The notes under the pieces were generated by a model, which saw only the letters and a program-made list of their open reading frames with translations, had not been told where the DNA came from and searched no databases. A DNA stretch of 64,000 nucleotides. Source: Hypomesus transpacificus (taxonomy: Eukaryota > Chordata > Actinopteri > Osmeriformes > Osmeridae). Below, in pieces: positions 15,922-28,200 of the stretch. The stretch spans positions 3,030,064 to 3,094,063 of the forward strand of contig NC_061078.1 of assembly GCF_021917145.1 (NCBI RefSeq), given 5' to 3'. The translations under genes and the position numbers were made by a program. The stretch's first letter is position 1. Each line of letters opens with the position of its first letter.

Positions 15922-17959
15922 ATGCAGAACGTGATGGATTTTAAGCAGTTTGCGAAGGAACATGCAATTGGTCTTGCAGTCGCCCTTATCGCAGGTAAAT
16001 CTAACTTTGTAAGCTGCAGCCTGTATATAGCAGGCTAAATCAAATGTATGGACGTTTGAATATCTGGATTTGCAATATTTTTTTCCAATTATCTGACAGG
16101 AGTGAGCATTGTGGCCTTGCGCAGATGGAAGGCCGGTGGAATGTGCAGGAGCAAGGTCAGGCTGGATTGCAAAACAGTCCTGATTACAGGGGCCAACACT
16201 GGCATTGGGAAGGAGACAGCCATGGACATGGCCCGCAGAGGTGAAACCTTGCGAATTCCCCCAAAATTGTTCTTTGTAAATCCCCACTAAGTGTTTACTA
16301 GTGGTACCCTAACTGCATGCTTGCATGTGTACAGGGGCCAGAGTGCTCCTGGCCTGCAGAGACATGACCAAAGCCAACAAGGCAGCAGACGAGATCAGGA
16401 AGAAGACCGGTAATGGGAACGTGGTGGTAAAACATCTGGACCTTACCTCACTGCAGTCAGTCAGGGACCTGGCCAAAGATATCCTGGAGAATGAGGACAG
16501 GCTTGACATCCTTATCAACAATGCAGGTGCAGTACAGTCACACGATTTTGCCAAGGCCGTAATCATAATTTATATTGCCCCCCCCCCAATATTAAAATCT
16601 GGTCAAAAAGCCCCCCCAATATATTGATATAAAAATATAAATGTGCTAAAATATTCGTCCCCCGAATGTTGACTCCATGGCTACGGCCTTGCATTTAGCA
16701 AATAGCCTTGATGACCAGGAAAGTACAATACATAGATCTGATTTAAAAAAAAAATATTATTGTTCTGTTTACAGTAGACAGACTCTTGTTTTTCCAATCC
16801 GTTAAATTCAGGAATCATGATGTGTCCCAAATGGAAGACTGTGGATGGCTTTGAGATGCAGTTTGGTGTAAACCACCTTGGACACTTCCTTTTGACCAAC
16901 TGCCTCTTGGATCTGCTGAAGAAATCCACTCCCAGTCGTGTTGTTAACGTGTCTAGTCTGGCCCACGAGAGAGGTAAAGGGGATTCTATGTAAATTCACT
17001 GAGACTTAACTGACCAACATTGAAAAAAGAATGACAATTTGGTCTGAAAATGTTTTTTAGTTCAAGATTTTTTTATTATTATTTCTTTATTTATGAACTG
17101 TTAATCATTGCATGTTAGCTTGTTTGATGATGATGATACAAAACCTTTTTTTACAGGCAAGATCCATTTCGATGACATTAACCTTGACAAAGACTATGAC
17201 CCTGATATAAGATACTTTCAGAGCAAGCTAGCCAACGTTCTCTTCAGTAGAGCGTTAGCAGCCAAACTAAACGGTGGGTTTAACTATATAAATATTTGAG
17301 CCTAGACAAAATATGATATTTGTAGTCTCTTAACTGTGTGTTTTTTTGTATTTTATTTGATGGCATACTTTCCACAGGTACGGGTGTAACCGTGTACAGC
17401 CTTCACCCAGGCGTCATCCGTACAGAGCTGGGCCGTCACTTCTTCCCCACCCTAGCCCTGTGGAAGAAGATCTTGGCTGTGCCATTAATTTCACATTAAT
17501 TTCATGAAGACGCCCTGGGAAGGGGCTCAGACTACCATTTTTTGTGCTGTGGATGAGAGCCAAGCCAACGTCACTGGCCTGTACTACAGGTCAGTGCATT
17601 AGCACTAAATGTTTGTGAAAGGGAATCCCTTCTTTGACACCCTTGCTTAGGGGAAAGTCCTTTCTCAAACTCTTATTGACCAACAGGAACGAAAAACTGA
17701 TTTAGTTCCTTTTTAATCATGTTTAAAAAGTGAAAATAAGTGACGTCCTACTCCCAAGAAATTCCTTCACGTTTTTAGAATGAGCATCTGACAAAGTTTA
17801 GAGTCAGTTGTGTACAGATTTGATTTCATTGATCCTCTTCTCTCTGTGTTCCCCCGGGCAGTGACTGCGCCCCTAAAGAGGCTGCCCCCACAGGGCCGGG
17901 ATGACGAGGCTGCAACACGACTGTGGGATCTCAGTGCCTCCATGGTGGGCTTTGCCTGA
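15922..17959 (+). pseudogene. Retinol dehydrogenase-like SDR, frame broken near 3' end
   Basis: A short-chain dehydrogenase/reductase of the RDH11-14 group (NADP-dependent retinal/retinol oxidoreductases of the ER membrane). Exons: 15922-15994, 16100-16240, 16335-16526, 16812-16973, 17157-17273, 17378-17589, 17862-17959. Visible features: a hydrophobic N-terminus (IGLAVALIAGVSIVAL), cofactor motif TGANTGIG (about residues 54-61), NNAG, NVSSLA (catalytic Ser), YFQSK (catalytic Tyr/Lys), LHPGVIRTELGR. The first five exons are intact and in phase. In exon 6 the frame hits TAA at 17497-17499, and the family sequence MKTPWEGAQTTIFCAV resumes in another frame at 17504. In the last exon a run of five C (17885-17889) again shifts the frame; the family end RDDEAATRLWDLSASM then runs to TGA at 17957. 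Either a recent pseudogene or two assembly errors. Not part of the human chromosome 15 block. Confidence 0.75.
16552..16691. mobile_element. hAT-type MITE in rdh intron 3
   Basis: A 140 bp element with termini CAAGGCCGTAATC (left) and GGCTACGGCCTTG (right), inverted complements apart from two mismatches. Flanking 8-mers GATTTTGC and CATTTAGC agree at six of eight positions, consistent with a decayed hAT target duplication. The interior has two C-runs around AATAT. It lies between rdh exons 3 and 4. Confidence 0.65.
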
Positions 17960-18010
17960 TGGAGTCACTCCGTCCATATCCTCAAAGAGGTAAAGCTACT
18001 GGCACTATTG

Positions 18011-18182
18011 CAAGCAGGTTAGAAGGTTTCCGGTTCGATTCCCGTCCGTGCGAAATGGCGTTGTTTCCTTGGGCAAGGCACTTCACCCTACTTGCTTCGA
18101 GGGGAATGTCCCTGTACTTACTGTAAGTTGGTCTGGATAAGAGCGTCTGCTAAATGACTAAAATGTCCAATGTAAATGTAAA
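18011..18182 (+). mobile_element. tRNA-derived SINE (5' eroded)
   Basis: Contains a polymerase III box B (GGTTCGATTCC, about 18032-18042), a middle region GGGCAAGGCACTTCACCC, and the LINE-shared tail GGATAAGAGCGTCTGCTAAATG ending in AAATG repeats. The same family recurs more completely at 50688-50871. It lies about 50 bp beyond the rdh stop, so would be in its 3' UTR. Confidence 0.85.
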
Positions 18183-19617
18183 ATGCAAGCAGGTTTGGAT
18201 ATTTTAGGATCTAAATAAGCATATTATCAGTGCAGGGCTGAAAGAACCACTTATGATATAATTGAATGATGGGATATTGGTTGCTCCATTTATACTGCGA
18301 CAGGACATACTTTAATCTCCATGGTTCTCTGTATCTACAGCTTGCTCTTTGTATAACTTACCAGTATAATGTTTCCTGATCCAATGTGTTGGATTTCAAA
18401 CATGCAGTGAAACATGATCAAATACCACTACTGGTATTTATATATTCTAGTTGTAATCCAGTGGTAGGATCATCATTGGAGACCTTGAATTTTGAATACA
18501 TTATTCTTTAGTAGTTATATTTTCTAAGATAATTCTTGTATTTTCTCATAATTGTTAACAGTTGTTTTTTTCTTATGAAAATATTCTGCTTTATCTAATA
18601 AAGGACAATATAAAATGCATATTAAACATGGTAGAAGAATCACAGTTTTGGAGATAGGTTTGCATGCTCTTCCTTGGGTATCTCTTTATTATTTCTCCAT
18701 ACAGTTTACCATCATGTTAAAAATGTGATATCCAGATGTTCTCAATCATAGGATGAACCCACCTTCAACTGGACTAACTTCAGTATTTTAAGTTTATGTT
18801 TTCCTCTTTTTAGTCAAAAAGTCATAATTTGTGGCACACACGTCATCGTTTTGGCCACAGACTATTTAAAACAGTGGTATAAAATCACAAAGAGATTGAC
18901 TTAGGGTTAATCACTTGAAAACTATAATAACCCATCTTGCTAAATGCAAATTTCAGTTTGAATTTGAATGATAAAGAAAAAAGGTTGTTAGAAAAGTTGG
19001 ATGAAAATCAGCTTTAAAAATTTAAATAGTACCATCTTGTGTTCAGTACAGTTACTGCAACCTGAATTATATTTGTGGACAAAGTTACATCAGATAGTCA
19101 AGCAACTTGAATACAGTAAAGATCCATTCTTTACATTGGTCATAACAAAGACATATCAAGACATTCATAATAGTGTTTCAATTATGTCCAGTTCTGTATG
19201 AAAACATATATTTGCACATTCCTGCAGAGTGGAACATGACATATTTGAAATGTATTAACAACCTCTAATGACTAACTAGTAGATAAGGTCTGTTCTATCA
19301 GCAGGTAGACATGACTTACCTTGTTACTTGTTCTCATTCCTTTGTTCGTTCGTACAAAACGCATTGCTTAATAATCAATTACACTTTTTTGTACAAAATA
19401 TCTCTGAATGGCCTGAAGTAATCCAACTGTCTTAACTTATTTACATAATGTAACACACAAATTCAGTCAGTGACAGTAAAACAAAAATTTAGTTAATTTG
19501 GTTCTTTCAGTATTATCTACAGTACATTTCTCTACCTGTGCCCGAATGCAACCGAATACAGGACTAAAAGTCTGACCCAAAGCTTTTCCAGTTGGGTTCA
19601 TAGCATGTAGTTAATGT
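18183..19617. other. Gene-free spacer, rdh side
   Basis: AT-rich. The first part is likely rdh 3' UTR. No coding exon, RNA gene or clear transposon was recognised. Confidence 0.45.
18597..18602 (+). promoter_or_regulatory. Poly(A) signal AATAAA, rdh-like gene
   Basis: AATAAA about 640 bp after the inferred rdh stop, beyond the SINE insertion. Confidence 0.4.
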
Positions 19618-19698
19618 CAGACACATGCCCTTATCAGTTCTCCGTCCAACGAATACGGAATCGATAGCTGGGCTGGAAAAGTGATAAGGAGATGTGAG
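19618..19698 (-). ncRNA. mir184: microRNA mir-184 precursor
   Basis: Reading the minus strand, a 22-nt block at 19668-19689 matches the miR-184 5p arm (begins CCTTATCACTTTTCC) and a 22-nt block at 19627-19648 matches mature miR-184-3p (begins TGGACGGAGAACTGATAA). A 19-base loop (19649-19667) separates them. The arms pair through TTATCA/TGATAA, and the base of the stem is closed by CACAT/ATGTG, giving a typical hairpin. miR-184 is deeply conserved and prominent in eye and brain. Human MIR184 lies between RASGRF1 and TMED3, on the TMED3 strand. The same arrangement is seen here (tmed3 and mir-184 minus, rasgrf1 plus). No host transcript is evident. Confidence 0.96.
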
Positions 19699-20348
19699 CG
19701 ACCATAGGTTCAACAAAAGCAGCAGCCCTAGCAGACTGATGGGTACTTTAGTGAGACTCCAATTTACCCTCCAAAGAGCCAGTCTCACAATGTCCATAAC
19801 ATCCTATGTATTGCCTAAAACTATTGTCCCATTGCATGAGCAAATAAGATATGTCCATTCCTATCAATCTCTGCAAATGTCTTTGGAAGAAGTCCCTTTG
19901 TGACTTTTTCAATAAATTCAGATCTGCTTCATCCTCAGGAAGATGTGCGGAAGGAGGCAAAAAAGACTTAGGTCTGGATCCATTGCTCGCCGGGAGCAGT
20001 GACCAAGGTTGCGACTCACTCAGTAACCCCTCACGGTTTGACTGCCTACCTTTTGAGACACACCCCATTGATGAGTTTTATTTCACTGCAACCCCGCCTG
20101 GCTCAGAACAATCTCTTGGCTGTCATTGGTTCAAAATTAAAACTCACCATTCCTGCCCCCTGGGGCCTGTGGATTTAAGCCAAATAGTTGTCTTAACCTG
20201 TCAATCACAGAGAGATCGGCCAGTAGTATTAGAGAAGCCAGGCTTGGTGGGCGGGTTCCACACAGGTGTGGCTTAGAAGCACATTCCAAAATGAACATAC
20301 CTGTCAGCTCTGCTCGTGTTCCAGAACAGAGAGACCTTCTCTGGGACT

Positions 20349-20390
20349 CCCCCCCCCCACCCCCCCCCCCCCCCCCCCCCCACCCCCCAC
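20349..20390. repeat. Poly-C tract
   Basis: About 40 bp nearly pure C with two A interruptions. Open frames across it encode only polyproline and are spurious. Confidence 0.9.
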
Positions 20391-22717
20391 CCTGTTTAAA
20401 TGGGTTCCATTGGAAAGCAGGGCATCAGTCAAATTCCAGTTCTATTGAGCTGTTACATATCCAGATGTGGTATGAACAAGCTTCACTTTGCTGTGAGAAA
20501 ACTGGCAGTGAGGCTGCCTTTGATATTTCCAATGCTATAAAACACTTTCAAAAATACTTTCCTTTGAAACTTCTCTTTAGTTTTTTTATATTAAGACCAT
20601 TAGGTCACAATATTTGATATTGTCCTGCAGATACAGTACAAGCTCATTGACCATACGTTGTGCTTCTCTACCCTAACCTATAGTTTTCACTAGTTTTAAT
20701 AGAGAAACAGATGTTCACAGTGGGAAAAACATGTTCTCCCATTACATACAGTAACTTAAAGGACAGATACAGGCAGTGGCATGTGCATTTTCCCTCCCAG
20801 CCACTCTTCTCAGATCATCTACGCCTGCTTGCTCACTCTGGAAAGAAAAAAATAATGTGTTTGAAGTGGATGTTTGTGTTTGCACAAAAAATGTTTTCTG
20901 CTTTCTGTGTCTCTCTGACTACAGAGGTGAGTGAGTGAGCCCAAGGCAGGGTTGGGAATGCAGGTTTGCTGCATTCATGGGCCGAGGAGCAGCCACAGTC
21001 AGTTCTCACTACCTGTGTGGACGAGTCCAATCATGCTGAGAGCTGAATCAGAGCAGCCACAGTGACTAAGCTCCTTGCAGTCATCAGCCTCCAACTCACC
21101 GCAATGCTTTTTGGAATAAGAGGGTTCAGGGCACGAGACTCATTTATCTTGGTAGATTTGAGGTGTGGCTAAACTGTAGAAAGCAAAAGATCATTGTGTA
21201 CTGTTCTTTATTTGCCACAGGGAAACATACTTCCTTTGTTGCGGTCTTTACAGGTAAAGGATAGTCCCAGTTTTATGTTTTGTGTTGAGAATGGAGGGCT
21301 TTTCATTGGCCAGTGTGTAAAAGAAGGGTTTGTCACTAAGGTAAAGGTGCTCTGGGTTTCTGATCACTGAGCAGTTAAAAGAATGTGGCAAAAGCAGGCA
21401 GGTCTTTCCTGAGAAGCTCAGTCCAGAGCAGTGAGCGTGTGCTAAGCCGGGCGGACAGCTGACTCAGCACCTCCCCTGCTGTCTGTGTGTTCACTCAACA
21501 GCGTCTTTATCCCTGGCGACAGAACACCACCCCGGGGCCTGAACATCCCTCCCGGCCTTCAGCAAATCCCCACTGTGGCCCTGAAATTCTCATGGAGCAT
21601 CCTGATCCACAGTAAATACGCCCTTTACGGGAAGAGCAAGTATCAGAAGGGCAGATTCTATAGCAGTGTTGTGGATGTGTTGTCCTTCTTGGTTTTTGGC
21701 TATAGTTAGGCACTACGCCAGATCAAGACCGTATGAAATTTTTGCCAAACAATACAGCTAAAGACTTCTATGCATGACAATAAAGATCAGGTGAATTTAT
21801 TTTTTATTGTTAAAACATTTAAACTCAGCTATTGATCCAGGAGGGGCCATGCTGCCAGGCCCATGTGTAGCCATGTGACTCAACCTCCTTCCGCCTGGCT
21901 TGACATGTTGTTCTTGATATTCTGTGATGTCTTAGCATTCCATTGTCAGAGGAAAGGCCGTAGTCGTCTCGACTGGCTTTGTGGACGATTATTTAGTTGA
22001 GTTCTTCCTGTCGGTGTGAAAGTCTGGCGCTATGCAAACAGGGATCATCGCCTCTTTATCCAGTTCCGGCGTTCCTCCGCACATCAGACGACAGGGCCGC
22101 TCATGTGGACCAGAGGAGATCTGCTAAAACATCTTCTGTCGCTCGCTGGCCCAGGCACCGGGATTAACCCAGCTACATTCCCAGCTCTCTCTGTCTCTCC
22201 TTCCCTCGCTCCCTCCCACCCTCCTTCCTAAGTATTTGCCAATAAATCGTTTTAAATTAACCAGAGAGATGGGAAAATGTGTCTTTGTAATTAACTACCC
22301 CTGATGGTTCATACTTTGGATGATATCAAGGCTTAGTGTAGCATGTGGCTACTAAAGAGACTGACTGATTCTGTGGAGCATGTTGTTGACATTGTATTAT
22401 TTTATAACACCTTCTTTATCCTCGCATCCTACGTAAAGTGTTTGTCCTGTGTTTGTCCAACAATTACGCACCCATAGTGAAGAGAGGCTCTCCACCCAGC
22501 CTGAATATTACGGGGCACAATGTAAGAGGAAATCCATCTCCCCTCAGAAAATGCTTTCGCTAATTGTGAAATGATGAAAGGCAAATGTGTGGGAGAGACA
22601 CGGGGGACTCTTCATTTCCGATTCACTCACTGCTCTTATAAGGAAACAGGAAATAGCAGTCAATCTGAGAAGGCTCGAGGAGGATGACTTGTGTTATGTA
22701 TGTTTGTGTGTTATAGC

Positions 22718-22727
22718 GTTTGTGTGT

Positions 22728-22757
<30 letters not shown>
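22718..22757. repeat. (GT)n microsatellite
   Basis: A GT dinucleotide run with one interruption. Confidence 0.85.
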
Positions 22758-22763
<6 letters not shown>

Positions 22764-23544
22764 AGTCGAGAAACGGGGAGAGCAGTGCATGCGAGCAGAC
22801 ATTATCAGACATCCTTGCATGTGCACTCCTCTGTAATTGCAGTTGGGCATGTATTGTATGTCACGTGTTCATGGGTGTGTTTCTGTTCATTCATCACAAT
22901 TAATACAATGAACTGGAGAGAGAAATACTAACTAACTAAAGTCCTTTGCTGCCTCCCCTCGCATGACAGCCCAGGTAGTCAACATATGATCCATGGATTC
23001 TTGGTACTTCCAGACCATCCCCAATCCATTTCGGCACACTGAACAGCACTCAGTTGCCATGGACACAGATCATGTGGGGTTTTGAATAATGTGTCCATGA
23101 CAACAAACTAAAGCTCTCAGTTTATGTGTTTGAGGCTGCGTGTGTAAGTGTGTGTGTGTCTGTGTGTGTGTATGCGCGTGCGTATGTGCACCTGTGTGTG
23201 CATGTGTGTGTCTTTGTGTTCCTTTGCGTGAATAATATACCGTAAGCCTTGACAGAAAGAGAGAACAATTATGTTCTTTACTGCTCTGTACTGTGTGTCA
23301 TCTGAAAAAAGGGGGCTGCATTAACGGTTAGTGCAGCACAGAGTTGGAGAGATGAGAAGTGGCTCTGGGAAGCCTCTAGTGTAGGAGCTGCTGTTGTACT
23401 GCGCTACACCCCTGTTGTCCACTGAAGAATGAAATGTGATCATGGAGCGCTGCCAGTTCACATCAAGACCCAGCACTTGAAATGGTAAAGCACTGGACTG
23501 AGACATTTCACAACCGTCAACAGCACACTCTTACCACTAGAGGC

Positions 23545-23617
23545 CCCCACCACCACCACCCCTCCAACCCCCTCACCACCACCACCCCTCCAACCCCCTC
23601 ACCACCACCACCACCAC
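23545..23617. repeat. CCACCA-rich imperfect tandem repeat
   Basis: Two copies of a unit of about 36 bp made of CACCACCACC plus CCTCCAACCCCCT, ending in a CCA run. Confidence 0.75.
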
Positions 23618-25169
23618 ACAGACTTGTGGACCAGCCTGCATTTATGAAAGACAAGAGGTTGGCTATATGATTCTTTAAATAATTACATTGTGAACTGATT
23701 CGGTGCAATTCCCCTGAGATCCTCTGCGTCTGTAATTCCTCTTGTCTGCAGTGTGAAGATTGACTCTTTCTGTCCACCAGAGGATGCTATCTTTCAAATA
23801 ACCTGCTGACACAATTTGTTAGCGTTGCTAACTTCTCTGTATTTTAAGTATCCCTGCAAGGATTAATTTTTCTGCCGGGGTTTCAAGATTCTGTGAGAAT
23901 ATAGTCATGCAGTAGAATACATACAGAGACGTACATCATCCGCTTTAAGGTAGTCTTTTAAACTATACTTTGATTTAAAGAAGGTTCAGTTTTAGGCTGA
24001 AATATTTTCTGTGCTTAAAATAACTTTGTTGTGTACATTTGTCTTAAAAAGCTATGGCTGTTGACTAATGCTCCAGTGAGTTTTCTATTTGTTCATTACA
24101 GTTTGGAGGTGATGATAATGGCATATTATGCATGTATTGCTCCATAGCTTGTTGAAAGTTTTCTTACAATAGGAAGTACCTTAAATAAAATTAAGGAATA
24201 ATTTAAAAGATTCATTGCAACATGCCCTCAGAAATAATGTTTATACTGGCAAATTAATCGTCATACATTGTTATGGTGCTTGGTGTGTGTTTATCTGTGT
24301 AAAAGATCGGTTTCTACCACCTGTGACTTCATTTCCACTGAAAGAGAGACAAATGGCCTATTACTACATATTGGTATGACTATAACGAGGACATGTGTTA
24401 TATTACTGTCACCTTTTGTTCGTATAAAAAAAAGAGCATGTTTTTTTACATTGTCTTCTTAGTAGCTGGGAAAGAGATTTGACAAAGCAGATTCTAAACC
24501 AAGAGTTCCAGCCTTGTTTTCGGATCCAGACAGTGACATGGCTGATGTAGAAGCACAGAGGACATCTAGAAGAGTCTACGCTGGTCAGGTTTCTTTTCCT
24601 CCGCAAGATACGTCGGCCCTCAGTGCCTCCGCCGTCTCTTTCAGAGGGTGCGTGTGTTGTTGTGCACTGCGGGCGGCGAGCACAGGCTCTCTTGCAGCTT
24701 TGAGTCTAAGCGAGGCAGACTGTGAGAGGGTTATTAGTCCCTTCGCCTTCCTCAGGGCATGGCAAAGGCAACTGTGGCGAGACTGAGACACAAATAGATT
24801 TTCTAAATATGGGGGCCTCCAATAGAGAGAAAATGCAGAATCTAATATTGGGCTTCTGAATCAAACATGTTGGGGGAAGAAACAAAAATAATCCGGGACG
24901 AATCGAACCATAGGTGACATATTCAGGATGTGTCAGTGTGTCTGTCTGTGCTTGTATGGATTTACATTTTGTGAAGCCACTTTCCTTAGCTTGCCCACAT
25001 TTAGACTGAATTGGTTTTAATTTGATTCGTTTGTAGATTGTGTTAAACAATATGTGATGCCTGCCCATTCACAAATACTTTGAAAGACCGTGGATGACGA
25101 GACGATGGACCAATCTGCTTCCATCCTGGAGGGAATCTAAATGTCAGGGAGGCACGTGGCGGAGCAAGA

Positions 25170-25268
25170 CATGCAGGGTTGGAGAGGGGCAGAAGAGGGT
25201 AGACATGCAGGGTTGGAGAGGGGCAGAAGAGGGTAGACATGCAGGGTTGGAGAGGGGCAGAAGAGGGG
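25170..25268. repeat. 34 bp tandem repeat, three copies
   Basis: The unit contains ATGCAGGGTTGGAGAGGGGC and AGAAGAGGG, repeated three times with almost no divergence, in the rdh-rasgrf1 spacer. Confidence 0.9.
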
Positions 25269-28200
25269 GTAGGTGAGAAAAGAGGGCTTTGATTATTAGC
25301 TGAGAAACAGGGGTGTTTGTAGTACTGTCACTAAAGCTTGTGACATCTCAGCCGTATGTTGGGGTCTACTTTGGCAACCCTGAAGTCAGGCAGAGGAGCT
25401 GTCATTCAACGGCGTTACACTGTCGGGGAAGTCTGTGAGGGTTACGAATCCTTTCTATTCTTGTATATTTCATTGTACTTACATCGTCATGATCCTATAT
25501 ATTTGACTGCGCTCTCCTCCTTCCTTGTTCTTCATCCAGGAGGTGGGAATCTGTCACAGCAGATGTTGACTAAACGCTCGGTGGTCTCGGGCAAAGCTGT
25601 CCTCTGACCGTGACATCTGAGCGACATCTGAAGATGCGGCAGCCTTGTGTTCAAGGACAGTGCGGCTTCTCTGTCTGATTATGACACTTCCCCTTTCATT
25701 AATATGCTTAACCTCCAGCTTGGGTATATGTCATTTGCATGGCATTAGCATATATCTGAGGCCCAGCCATTTGTAGCTGCAGAGAATGGGGGTGGCGGGG
25801 TTTTCGGAATGGCACCTGTTAGGCATGGGGACAGATGCTGCTCCGGCAGGTTCAGAGTGGGGCCAGCAGGGGACAGAGTGGGGACTGAGCGGATGACTAA
25901 CATCGATGAATCCACTTCCCTTCGGGTCGCTCCTTTCTCGATTACACTTGTTTGTAGTATTCTTCAAATGTGGATGAGTGGAAACGGCCTTTGCCTTTGC
26001 TCTTGATACTGCTGATGTCGGTCCGTATTGATATGAAGCAGTGATGCATGTACTGTAAAGGAAACTTGTAGGATTTAAGTGGGATTATCTCTTTAGCCGA
26101 CATAGGGTAACGAGTCATGCTGATTCTGTTTGTGTAACAGTGCTGATCGTGGCTAGAGGTACAGTTATTTTCTAGCATGACGGACCTGCTAAGCAGTTTT
26201 CTTTCAACCCTCCTAAAATGAAGCCTTACTGGTAAAATTAGACATCAGCAGAGACACACTTGAAAGTCCCTGAAGGATAACAAAATGTTCACTTCTTATT
26301 GTGTCGCACATCTCACTGTCCAATTGTTGAGATGACCTTGTAGTGTGTACCATCATATGTTGCACCATCATAAATAATAACAATCATTTTATAACAAAGT
26401 GACATCTGACAGGATGGAAAAATGACAAGTGTGGGAAGCCCAAGACACTTCTGTCGAAGCAATTGCTTTAAAATAACTTAGTTTTCCTCTAAATCAAGAG
26501 CTTCAAACAGTATTCAGGCCAAGATAATACAAAATCCTCTCCATCATTTTCAAACAATGACATTTTTTCAATTCAGTGACTGCTTGAGTAAAAGGTCTGA
26601 CTCACGATTCAGCAGTGGACTCCTGTGTTTGTGTTCATTTTGACCATGAGGTAACGTGTGGGCGGTGGGGTTGGGTTGAACCCAATCACAGGCTCACAGT
26701 GGCAGTCTGGTGGGCCTGCGTTGGTTGGGTGGAGGATGCTGCAGCCAGGTGGTGACCCTGCATGCAGTATCTGGCACATGGCACTCTGCCCAGGGCTGGG
26801 AGCCATGGCCACAGCCAAATCTCTGAGTAGCAGACTCTGGGGCCGCACAGCCACTCAGAAAAACAAGACTGGAAATATGGACACTGTCACTCTTTTGTAC
26901 TGTCATCCTCACCACGACACAAAACAGTAAACACCACTTATTTTTGTTTATCTTCGCTGTGTGCCGACTTATGATAGAGATTAGAAAAAACCCTTGCTCT
27001 ACCATGTGTGGATTTGTCTATCTCAGCCAAATAAAACACTCTGAAAATAATGGCATGCTGTTTAAAATTGAGCTGGATGGTACGATCCGCTATTATTAGA
27101 TCAAATCAACCATAATGTTGCAATAGCACTTAGCTATGTGTTTGTGTGAGTTTCTGTGTGTGTTTGTGTGTCTATGTAGACACGTGTATGTGTTTAAATG
27201 CTACATATGTATGCACGCATGTCAAGAACTTCTGTCAGTGGATTTCTATTGTATCGTGCCCAGAATGATCAGACATGATGCGGCTTCTGTTCCCCCATCT
27301 TGCATTCCGACTGGATCTATGAGAGAATCATACCCCAAAATAGGATGCTGCTGTGACATCATGATATTACTTTCTCAAGCAAAAAGCTTGATTTGTTATG
27401 CATGGTGGCGTCTAGCTATCTCTAGTCTGATAGAATGGGGCAAAACTTCAGCTGGCCAGAGCCTGCATCCCTTCATGTGGTGCAGTGTGCCTATCTCAGC
27501 ATGGCATGACTTGGCATCACAATGAGAGGCAGTATGATGATACCCGGCCTCTCTTTTTCATTCAGAAGATTACGTGACAAACAAACCGACTGGGGACTGT
27601 TAAAGGCGCACATAGAAATGTGTGCATTGAACCTAACAAAAACTGCGAAAACATCTTGTAGCCTTTTTTTTTAAATATTTTTTTCAGGTCCTCATAGTCT
27701 TCCCCGTTTTTTTGCAATTATATGTTTACGATCGACAAAATATCACAGAGCTGGACTTTAATTGATGTGGTCCAAGATGATTTCAGTACATTAACATCAT
27801 GATTGTGATCCATGCATTGCTGGTACCAACTGCTTGTTGGCATTTCATAGGGAAATGTCAGAGTGACAACAAGGCTCTGCCTCCCACCCTTCTTTGCGTC
27901 TGAGCTCCATCCCTGTTGACTGACAGGCTCTCTAATGGGCCCTGACTCCAGAAAATCAGCCTGGTTGAAGGGACACAGCCGGAGACAGGGGCCGGCCCCT
28001 TGCCACAGGAACACCAGCAGCAGTCCGGGCTCCAGTGAGCTTACCTTACAACACCTCTCAGTCACTAGCTTTAAACATTGGTGCTCTGTCAGGCCAATAC
28101 CAGACCATGGAAGTGGCAGAGTAATGTCTCAATGATATTGTCACACATCTGATAGAATACCTTTTTTTTAATAAACATAATAATACATGGCATGTCACAA

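Noticed and set aside
19564-20276. Open frames on both strands around 19.6-20.3 kb
   Set aside because: They overlap the mir-184 hairpin or unique noncoding sequence and show no protein motif or splice partner.
21485-21709. Possible small gene in the mir-184/rasgrf1 spacer
   Set aside because: A 74-codon frame without homology that I can recognise, without splice signals or codon bias.
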